Positions 1 to 5,881 of a DNA stretch of 7,777 nucleotides are shown one piece after another. The DNA is from Rhodoferax sp. (lineage in GTDB: Bacteria; Pseudomonadota; Gammaproteobacteria; Burkholderiales; Burkholderiaceae_C). The DNA lies in the NCBI GenBank assembly GCA_026785765.1, contig JAJAZK010000630.1:1-7777 (forward strand), written 5' to 3'. A model generated the notes under the pieces. That model was not told the origin of the DNA. It saw nothing but the letters and a program-made list of their open reading frames with translations, and made no database searches. Position 1 is the first letter of the stretch; the number at the start of each line of letters is the position of its first letter. Both the position numbers and the translations under genes were made by a program.

Positions 1-37
1 GGTCTACACTGGCCGACAGACTGTCAAGGAGTACATT

Positions 38-463
38 TTGAAAATCCTGCTCGCGGTGGACGGCAGCGCCTACACCAAGAAGATGCTGGCCTATCTGGTT
101 ACGCACGACGAAGTTTTTGCGCCGTCACAAAGCCAGTTCACGCTGTTGACAGTGCGCCTGCCACTGCCACCGCGCGCCCGTGCGGCAATTGGCAAGGAGA
201 TCGCGGATGGATACCACGCACACGAAGTCGAGCGCGTGCTGGCGCCGGTTGCCAAGTTTCTGTTGCGCCATGGCATCGATGCCAAGAGTGCCTGGAAGAT
301 TGGCCAGGCCGGCGAGACCATCGCCGCTTTCGCGCAGGCTGGCAAATTTGACTTGCTTCTGATGGGCTCACACGGACACGGCGCGCTGGTCAATCTGGTG
401 ATGGGATCGGTCGCGACCCGGGTACTGGCGCACTGCACAGTTCCGGTACTGCTGGTTCGCTGA
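38..463 (+). CDS. Universal stress protein, UspA family, ATP-binding type
   Basis: A single-domain, 141-residue cytoplasmic universal stress protein, the usual length for the family. The N-terminus MKILLAVDGS is the classic first strand, with Asp8 at the nucleotide-binding position. The C-terminal part carries G110-x2-G113-x9-G123-S124, the G-2x-G-9x-G-(S/T) motif of the ATP-binding Usp subgroup, followed by the usual final strand VPVLLVR. Such proteins usually act as dimers that bind ATP or AMP and aid survival under starvation, redox or other stress; the specific role here cannot be told. The start is a TTG preceded by AAGGAG at 26-31, six bases upstream. The first ATG would remove the whole first strand, so TTG is preferred. 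It converges on the tetR gene across a 58 bp gap in which I see no convincing terminator. The promoter lies at or beyond the left edge. Confidence 0.93.
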   Translation: MKILLAVDGSAYTKKMLAYLVTHDEVFAPSQSQFTLLTVRLPLPPRARAAIGKEIADGYHAHEVERVLAPVAKFLLRHGIDAKSAWKIGQAGETIAAFAQAGKFDLLLMGSHGHGALVNLVMGSVATRVLAHCTVPVLLVR

Positions 464-521
464 GCACACAACGGGTACAGCACCGTCCTGGCGCGGACCT
501 TACCCAAGGCCCAAAAGACCG

Positions 522-1145
522 CTACCCGGAGCGCGCGTTGATGCCGTCAAAACAGGTGGACAGCACCAGTTCGACGATTTCGTCGTCCGAGTGCTGACCA
601 CCCATCTGCAAAAATTCCAGCACCGGGTCACAGGCCCGGGCGTACAGGGTGTACAAGACGGCGATCGGCGGCAGCACCTTGCTGATTGAGCCATTCGCCT
701 GAGCGGCTTCGATCCAGGCACCAAGCCGGTCGCTGACCTCGAACAGCCCATCCATATATTCCTTGTTCGCCATCAGGGTCGCGCGCAGGCTGGAGTTCTG
801 GCTGGGCAGGGATGGCATATCGCCGGCCAGCTCGACCTGCATGGTCCAGCGGACGACCGCCCGCAAATTGTCCTGCGGCGGCGTCTGATCCGACAGCGAT
901 GCGAAAAAATCCTGGGCGCGCCGCATCACCCGCACCATTGCCGCAGCGGCAAGGTCTTCCTTGCTCGGGAAGTGTTTGTACAGGCTGGCCTTGGCGATGC
1001 CAACCGTGGCTGCCACCTCGTCGACCGTCATTGCATCAAAGCCTTTTTCCGCCAGCAACCGGTTCACCGCATGGATGATGGCGTCCTCGCGCACCTGCAG
1101 CATCTGGGCTTTGAAGGAAATGCGGGTCGCAACGCTGGTGGCCAT
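522..1145 (-). CDS. TetR/AcrR-family transcriptional regulator
   Basis: A 207-residue DNA-binding repressor of normal TetR length. Residues about 20-66 form the N-terminal three-helix DNA-binding domain. The helix-turn-helix is at about 41-60 (TVDEVAATVGIAKASLYKHF), followed by P-S-K-E-D-L, typical of the family. The rest (about 75-207) is the all-helical ligand-binding and dimer domain, which does not reveal the ligand. Only 51 bp separate its ATG from the stop of dadA upstream on the same strand, so it could be co-transcribed. However, an inverted repeat and a promoter-like sequence sit directly before the ATG, which suggests its own autoregulated promoter. No Shine-Dalgarno sequence is visible. 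Likely targets are itself and perhaps the adjacent dadA/CoA-transferase genes, by inference from position only. Confidence 0.9.
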   Translation of the reverse strand: MATSVATRISFKAQMLQVREDAIIHAVNRLLAEKGFDAMTVDEVAATVGIAKASLYKHFPSKEDLAAAAMVRVMRRAQDFFASLSDQTPPQDNLRAVVRWTMQVELAGDMPSLPSQNSSLRATLMANKEYMDGLFEVSDRLGAWIEAAQANGSISKVLPPIAVLYTLYARACDPVLEFLQMGGQHSDDEIVELVLSTCFDGINARSG

Positions 1146-1146
1146 G

Positions 1147-1179
1147 GTCCGATTTTAGCCGCTGCGGTCGGACTGTGAC
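1147..1179 (-). promoter_or_regulatory. Candidate tetR promoter overlapped by an inverted repeat (possible TetR operator)
   Basis: On the minus strand a TAAAAT box (1157-1152, one mismatch to TATAAT) lies 16 bp downstream of GTCACA (1179-1174, four of six matches to TTGACA). The predicted transcript start falls on or next to the A of the tetR ATG at 1145, which would give a leaderless mRNA; this fits the lack of a ribosome binding site. A perfect 6-bp inverted repeat, GTCCGA (1147-1152) and TCGGAC (1168-1173) with a 15-bp spacer, covers the -10 box and promoter spacer. A second palindrome, CCGC-T-GCGG (1159-1167), is nested inside. This is where an autorepressing TetR protein would be expected to bind. 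The assignment is inference from sequence only. Confidence 0.4.
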
Positions 1180-1196
1180 CGTGGCGTTCACGGCCG

Positions 1197-2450
1197 TCAG
1201 CGGTAGCGGTCTGCGGTCAGGCCGTCGAGGCTGATGTCGGTCCGTCGGCCCGATATCAGGTCGGCCATCACCCGACCGGTCCCGGCGGCCATCGTCCAAC
1301 CCAGGGTGCCGTGGCCGGTGGCGAGGTACAAATTGGGATACAGCGAGCCGCCCACTACTGGCGTGCCGTCCGGCGTCATTGGACGCAGGCCGGCCCAGAA
1401 TTCGCCTTGAGCGACGTCGCCGGCGCGCGGGAACAGGTCGGTCAGCACGTGGTTGAGGGTGCCGCGGCGGCCCTCGCGCAACTGCAGGCTGTAACCGGCC
1501 AGCTCGGCCGTGCCCCCAACCCGGATCCGGTCCCCCAAGCGGGTGACGGCGACCTTGTGGGTTTCGTCCATGATGGTCGACTCCGGGGCGTGCCGGGCGT
1601 CGCTGATCGGCACCGTGATCGAATAACCCTTGACCGGATACACCGGCAGGCGGATGCCCACCGGTTGCAGCAGCAGCGGCGAATAACTGCCCAGGGCGAC
1701 CAGGTAGGCGTCGGCGGTCAATGTGCCGTAGTCGGTGTTGACGCCTGTGATGCGCGTGTCGTCACTGAACATGCCCTTTACCGTTACACCAAAACGAAAA
1801 TTGGTGCCCATTGCCTTGGCCAGGTCCGCCAGTCGCTGCGTGAACTTGAAGCAGTCGCCGGTCTCGTCAGCGGGCAGGCGCAGGGCGCCGACAAACTTTT
1901 CCTGCACCAGCGCCAGCGCCGGCTCGACCGCGATGGTGCCCGGGCGGTCCAGCAACTCGAACGGTACGCCGTATTGCTTGAGGACCTCGATGTCCTTGGC
2001 GGTGCCGGCGAGCTGCTTCTGGGTGCGAAACAGTTGCAGGGTGCCCTGCGTGCGTTCGTCATAACGGATGTTGGTGTCTGCGCGCAACTGGCGCAGGCAG
2101 TCGCGGCTGTACTCGGCCAGGCGCACCATACGCCCCTTGTTGATGGCGTAACGCGCTTCGGTGCAGTTGCGCAGCATGGACAGGCCCCAGCGCCACATGG
2201 CGGGGTCGAGCATCGGCCAGATCACCAGTGGGCTGTGCTGCATCAGCATCCATTGAATCGCTTTGAGCGGCACGCCCGGACCAGCCCAGGGTGCCGAGTA
2301 ACCAGGTGAAACTTCCCCGGCGTTGGCAAAGCTGGTTTCCAGCGCCGGGCCCTTTTGACGGTCGACGACCGTGACCTGGTGGCCGGACTTGGCGAGGTAA
2401 TAGGCGCAGGTGGTGCCGATCACACCGCTGCCAAGGATCAGAATTCTCAC
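1197..2450 (-). CDS. dadA: D-amino acid dehydrogenase, small-subunit type (DadA-like)
   Basis: A 417-residue FAD-dependent oxidoreductase of the DAO fold, close to the usual length of about 430. It opens with MRILILGSGVIG, the GxGxxG dinucleotide-binding loop (residues 7-12), and the first Rossmann unit ends at V-V-D-R. It then has the DadA-like S-F-A-N-A-G-E-V-S-P-G stretch (40-50). The C-terminal FAD region is intact: AGLRPMTPDGTPVVG (353-367) and ATGHGTLGWTMAAGTG (377-392). DadA enzymes oxidatively deaminate D-amino acids, classically D-alanine, to 2-oxo acids and ammonia, and pass electrons to the membrane respiratory chain. The start is GTG with a GAGG core in the AG-rich stretch at 2454-2460. 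It lies 84 bp downstream of the CoA-transferase gene on the same strand, so an operon is plausible. No alanine racemase (dadX) is next to it, so the true substrate is uncertain. Confidence 0.88.
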   Translation of the reverse strand: MRILILGSGVIGTTCAYYLAKSGHQVTVVDRQKGPALETSFANAGEVSPGYSAPWAGPGVPLKAIQWMLMQHSPLVIWPMLDPAMWRWGLSMLRNCTEARYAINKGRMVRLAEYSRDCLRQLRADTNIRYDERTQGTLQLFRTQKQLAGTAKDIEVLKQYGVPFELLDRPGTIAVEPALALVQEKFVGALRLPADETGDCFKFTQRLADLAKAMGTNFRFGVTVKGMFSDDTRITGVNTDYGTLTADAYLVALGSYSPLLLQPVGIRLPVYPVKGYSITVPISDARHAPESTIMDETHKVAVTRLGDRIRVGGTAELAGYSLQLREGRRGTLNHVLTDLFPRAGDVAQGEFWAGLRPMTPDGTPVVGGSLYPNLYLATGHGTLGWTMAAGTGRVMADLISGRRTDISLDGLTADRYR

Positions 2451-2534
2451 GCGCTTCCTCTCGCAGGCTGTCGGCCCGGGGGTGGCCCGCCGGCCATGGT
2501 AACGGATGTGTCGTTGGCGCCGCTCCGCAGGCGA

Positions 2535-3716
2535 TCACACGACTCCTCGGCTGCGCAATGCCGCGATGGCCGGTGCGTCGTAGCCCAGTTCGCACAGCAG
2601 CTCGTCGGTGTGTTCGCCCAGGCGCGGCGGATCGCGGTACACCCCGGCCGGGGTATCGGAAAGATCCACCGGATGGGCTGCGAGCGGAAACCCACCGGGC
2701 AATCCCGCAAACGCACCGGCTTGCAGCATGCCCGATGCGCGGATGTGCGGATCGTCCAGCGCCTGTTGCGGACTGAGCACTGGTCCGGCCGGGATTTTGG
2801 CGTCAGCCAAGGTGGCCAGCACGGCGGCGCGTGTCTGGCCGGCGCACCAGGCCGACATGATGGCGCTGACAGCGGCACTGTGGACACCCCGCGCCACGTC
2901 GTCTGCAAAGCGCGGGTCGGCCAGCAGGTCGGAGCGGCCCATCACGGCACACCAGCGCTCGAACATCGCCTGCCCGACGGCCTGCACCACCACCGCGCCG
3001 TCGCTGGTGGCAAACACGTCCACCGGCGCTGCCGAGTAGCCGCGGTTACCTTGCGGAACACGGTTCGGCGCGCGCACCGCCTGTTCGATCAATACCGCGT
3101 TGTTCTGGATCAGCGCCGAGCGTAGCAGCGAACCCTCGACCAGTTGGCCGCGCCCGCTGCGTTCGCGCGCCCACAGTGCGGCCAGTGCGCCCATGGCGCA
3201 GGCCTGGGCGGTGTGGAAGTCCACGTAGTTCACTGCGGCACGCACTGGAGCGCCGGGCAAGCCGGACATGTACATGGCGCCACTCATGGCCTGGCCCACC
3301 GAGTCAAAGCCGACTTGCTGGCTCATCGGGCCGGTGCTTCCGTACGCCGTCACTGCGACCAGCACGATGCGCGGATTGAGCGCAGACAGGGTGTCGTAGT
3401 CCAGCCCAAGCTGGCGCAGGGTGGCCGGTGGCAGGTTCGCCACCACCACGTCAGCGCTGAGTACCAGCTGGCGTACGACCGTGCGCCCCTCGGTGCTGGC
3501 CAGGTCCAGCGTCAGGCAACGTTTGTTGCGGTTGAGCTGCATGAACATGCCACCTTCGCCCGACTCGGCAACCGGTGGCAGGTAACGGTCTTCACCGCCC
3601 TGCACGCGCTCGATGCGGATCACGTCGGCACCGTAGTCGCCCAGCAGGGCGGCGCAATACGGCCCGGCAATGAAACGGCCGAAATCGAGCACGCGGATTC
3701 CGTCTAGCAGTCGCAC
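2535..3716 (-). CDS. CaiB/BaiF-type (family III) CoA transferase
   Basis: A 393-residue cytoplasmic protein, the normal size for family III CoA transferases, which move CoA between carboxylic acids through an aspartyl-CoA intermediate. Family marks include L-x-G-I-R-V-L-D-x-G-R-F-I-A-G-P-Y (4-20), GADVIRIE (29-36), N-R-N-K-R with the following LTLDL (62-72), AYGSTGP (124-130) and SGRGQ (187-191). Asp166, in the VNYVDFHTA segment, aligns by context with the catalytic Asp169 of formyl-CoA transferase. The C-terminal half has the usual D-P-R-F and IPAGPVLSPQQALDDPH motifs. Substrates cannot be inferred: the family includes formyl-, carnitinyl-, succinyl- and racemase-type members. The start is GTG with a strong GGAGGA (3722-3727) five bases upstream. 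It is first in the leftward gene set with dadA and tetR, and divergent from the VOC gene across 154 bp that hold no clear promoter. Confidence 0.92.
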   Translation of the reverse strand: MRLLDGIRVLDFGRFIAGPYCAALLGDYGADVIRIERVQGGEDRYLPPVAESGEGGMFMQLNRNKRCLTLDLASTEGRTVVRQLVLSADVVVANLPPATLRQLGLDYDTLSALNPRIVLVAVTAYGSTGPMSQQVGFDSVGQAMSGAMYMSGLPGAPVRAAVNYVDFHTAQACAMGALAALWARERSGRGQLVEGSLLRSALIQNNAVLIEQAVRAPNRVPQGNRGYSAAPVDVFATSDGAVVVQAVGQAMFERWCAVMGRSDLLADPRFADDVARGVHSAAVSAIMSAWCAGQTRAAVLATLADAKIPAGPVLSPQQALDDPHIRASGMLQAGAFAGLPGGFPLAAHPVDLSDTPAGVYRDPPRLGEHTDELLCELGYDAPAIAALRSRGVV

Positions 3717-3870
3717 CTTAGTCCTCCGATAGCGTTAACAGGCCCTTTTTCTTACAGGCTGCAATGGTACTGCCGCCCAGGGCGCGCCGGCCTGTTGGCA
3801 GCATGTACGCAACGCGGTGCGCCGGTGTGCCCATCCGTTACCATGGAACCTGTTTTTGACCCCAATTGCG

Positions 3871-4293
3871 ATGACAGCACTGCGCCCCTTCCATCTGGCT
3901 TTCCCGGTTAGCTCGCTGTCCAATGCGCGCGCGTTTTATGGCGGCCTGCTTGGTTGCCCGGAAGGCCGGTCGGCAGACGACTGGATCGATTTCGATTTCT
4001 TCGGGCATCAGATCGTGGTGCATCTGGCCCCCGAAGAGGCGGGCCACCGCGGCAGCACGGCGGTCGACGGCCACGGCGTGCCAGTGCGTCATTTCGGCAT
4101 CGTGCTCAGCATGCCCGACTGGGAGGCCCTGGCGCAGCGTTTGCAGGCGGCCAAGACCAGTTTCGTGATTGCGCCGTATGTGCGTTTCAAAGGGCAGGCG
4201 GGTGAACAGGCAACGATGTTTTTTCTCGACCCTTGCGGCAATGCGCTCGAGTTCAAGGCCTTTGCCGACGATGCGCAACTGTTCGCCAGGTAA
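3871..4293 (+). CDS. VOC-family (glyoxalase/bleomycin-resistance-like) protein
   Basis: A 140-residue protein with two beta-alpha-beta-beta-beta modules, roughly 5-55 and 71-130, as in the vicinal oxygen chelate superfamily. Candidate metal ligands sit at the expected strand positions: His8 (FHLAFPV), His51 (VVHLA), His74 (RHFGI) and Glu127 (ALEFK). The segments A-R-A-F-Y-G-G-L-L-G-C, WIDFDFFGHQ and FFLDPCGNALEFK are characteristic of this dioxygenase-like branch. The reaction is unknown; family members include glyoxalases, extradiol dioxygenases and resistance proteins. An in-frame ATG at 3817 would add 18 residues unlike the family. The ATG at 3871 starts right at the first strand and is preferred, although no good ribosome binding site is seen. 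It probably leads an operon with the downstream FrnE-like gene (36 bp gap) and the transporter. Confidence 0.87.
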   Translation: MTALRPFHLAFPVSSLSNARAFYGGLLGCPEGRSADDWIDFDFFGHQIVVHLAPEEAGHRGSTAVDGHGVPVRHFGIVLSMPDWEALAQRLQAAKTSFVIAPYVRFKGQAGEQATMFFLDPCGNALEFKAFADDAQLFAR

Positions 4294-4329
4294 CCCCCCA
4301 ACCAGCATCCCGCACGGAGCCCGCGCACC

Positions 4330-4983
4330 ATGACTGAGCCGGTATTGACCATCGATGTGGTGTCGGACGTGGTGTGCCCCTGGTGTTACATCGGCAAACG
4401 CAAACTGGAGGCCGCACTGGCGTTGCCGCAGGCAGCAGACCTGCCAAAGGCCGTCGTGCGCTGGCACCCGTTCCAGCTCAACCCGGACATGCCTACCGAG
4501 GGTGTTTCGCGCAAGCAGTACCTGGAAGACGAGTTTGGCGGGCCCGCGCGTGCTGCCGAGATTTACGCCCGGGTGCGCACCGCTGGCCGCAGTGCCGGAC
4601 TGGACCTGAACATCGACGGAATCACCACCCAGCCGAATACGCTGGCCGCGCATGCGCTGATCGCCTTTGCCCAGCAACAGGGCGCTGGCAACGAGGTCAA
4701 GGAGCGCTTGCTGAAGGCCTATTTCGTCGAGAACCGATTCATCGGCAGCGTGGACGTACTGGCGGCGATTGCGGCTGAGGCCGGGCTCGATGCAAAGGCC
4801 GCACGCGAATGGGTCAGCAACCAGGCCCAGTTGCAGGCGGTGGCCAGCGCCGACGCACAGGCGCGTGGCATGGGTGTCAGCGGCGTGCCGTATTTCATCT
4901 TCAACCAGAAAATTGCAGTGTCGGGCGCGCAGGATCCGGCGGCGCTGCTCAATGCGATGCGGCAGGCGGTGGCGTCGGCTTGA
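4330..4983 (+). CDS. DsbA-family oxidoreductase, FrnE-like
   Basis: A 217-residue thioredoxin-fold protein with a helical insertion, the usual FrnE length. The redox motif C16-P-W-C19 lies in DVVSDVVCPWCYIGKRKLE, and the cis-proline loop is GVSGVPYFIF (Val186-Pro187). WHPFQLNPDMP (45-55) and YFVENRFIGS (131-140) are further family marks. There is no signal peptide, so the protein is cytoplasmic, unlike periplasmic DsbA. FrnE-like proteins have been linked to disulfide isomerase or chaperone activity and oxidative-stress tolerance, and the fold is shared with 2-hydroxychromene-2-carboxylate isomerase; the CPWC pair favours a redox role here. The ATG follows GGAG (4316-4319) by ten bases. Its TGA stop overlaps the TTG start of the transporter gene (TTGA), which suggests translational coupling. 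Confidence 0.92.
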   Translation: MTEPVLTIDVVSDVVCPWCYIGKRKLEAALALPQAADLPKAVVRWHPFQLNPDMPTEGVSRKQYLEDEFGGPARAAEIYARVRTAGRSAGLDLNIDGITTQPNTLAAHALIAFAQQQGAGNEVKERLLKAYFVENRFIGSVDVLAAIAAEAGLDAKAAREWVSNQAQLQAVASADAQARGMGVSGVPYFIFNQKIAVSGAQDPAALLNAMRQAVASA

Positions 4984-5878
4984 CGCAGCGCAAGGACCAT
5001 CTCGACGCCCTTGCCATCGGGCTGCTGCTGGCGTGTTGCGCGTTCTGGGGCTTCCAGCAGGTGCTGGTGAAGGCCACCATTGCCGAACTGCCGCCGGTGT
5101 TCCAGGCGGCGGTGCGGTTCGGCGGCGCCACTGCGGTCTTGTGGGCCTGGTGCTGGTGGCGGAGCATACCCCTGTTCGGGCAGGATGGCAGTCTGGGTGC
5201 CGGTTTGCTGGCAGGCGCGCTGTTCGCCATCGAGTTCGCCCTGCTGTTTAGTGCCCTGCAGTTTTCCAGCGCGTCCCGGGTCACGCTGTTTGCCTACACC
5301 GCGCCATTCTGGGTGGCGATTTTTTTACCACTGCTGGTGAAGGTGGAGCGGATGCGCGCGCTGCAGTGGCTTGCCTGCTGCTGGCCTTTTGCGCCGTGCT
5401 GCTCGCCTTTCGCGATGGTCTGGGGCACGGCGCGCCGCAACAGCAGTGGCTGGGCGATCTGCTGGGGCTGGCCGGTGGTGCCGCCTGGGGCCTCACCACG
5501 GTGGTGATCCGCAGCACCAGCCTGGGCCGTTTGTCGGCCGAGAAGCTGCTGTTTTACCAGGTGGCCGTGAGCAGCCTCGCGTTGCCTGCCGTGTCGCTGG
5601 CGCTGGGCGAACAGTGGGTCTGGGCCTGGAGCGGCTTTGCCGCGGTGTCGATGGCTTTGCAGATCGTGGTGGGGGCTTTTGCCAGCTACCTGGCCTGGAT
5701 GTGGCTGTTGGGACACTACCCGGCGACCCGGATTTCGGTGTTCGTGTTTGTCACGCCGGTGTTTGCCCTGCTGATCGGCGCGCTCTGGCTGGGGGAAGCG
5801 GTCACCCTGAACCTGGTGCTGGCGATGGCGCTGGTGGCAGTCGGCATCACGCTGGTGAACCGGCGGGCGGTGTCGTAA
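4980..5878 (+). pseudogene. EamA/DMT-family transporter, interrupted by a one-base frameshift
   Basis: Two adjacent frames each encode half of a drug/metabolite-transporter permease. The first half begins with TTG at 4980, overlapping the FrnE-like stop, and reads LTQRKDHLDALAIGLLLACC and on through about four membrane helices to VAIFLPLLVKVERMRALQW near 5369. The second half is in the -1 frame, from about 5370 to the TAA at 5876-5878. It carries LLLAFCAVLLAFRDGL, GLAGGAAWGLTTVVIRS and further helices ending VGITLVNRRAVS. Adding one base around 5371-5390 (for example in the TGCTGCTGG run) restores WLACLLAFCAV and gives one 299-residue protein with two EamA repeats, the usual length. Neither half has internal stops or other decay. 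The cause is a recent inactivating deletion, an assembly error or, less likely, recoding. Substrate is unknown. Confidence 0.82.
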
Positions 5879-5881
5879 GGC

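Noticed and set aside
464..521. Possible terminator between the stress-protein and tetR genes (GGGTA and TACCC arms)
   Set aside because: The arms are short with a loop of more than 20 bases and there is no T-run.
1179..1193. Small hairpin (CCGTG, five-base loop, CACGG) just after the dadA stop
   Set aside because: Only five base pairs and no following run of T on the minus strand, so it is not a credible intrinsic terminator.
1311..2309. Long open frame (332 codons) on the plus strand opposite dadA
   Set aside because: It is antisense to a well-supported DadA protein, has no recognisable motifs and a composition typical of the complement of a GC-rich gene.
2355..3125. Open frame of 256 codons on the plus strand over the dadA start and CoA-transferase gene
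   Set aside because: It spans two real genes and their gap on the other strand, is rich in Arg, Gly and His, and has no family features.
3817..3870. Upstream in-frame ATG extending the VOC protein by 18 residues
   Set aside because: The extra residues do not resemble the family N-terminus, which begins just before the F-H-L-A-F-P strand encoded from 3871.
3717..3870. Divergent gap between the CoA-transferase and VOC genes, with repeated ACAGGC and T-runs
   Set aside because: No promoter pair with acceptable boxes and spacing was found on either strand; the short repeats are within what chance would give.
3838..4677. Open frame of 279 codons on the minus strand opposite the VOC and FrnE-like genes
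   Set aside because: Antisense shadow; both plus-strand genes have clear motifs, and this frame crosses their gap without any domain signal.
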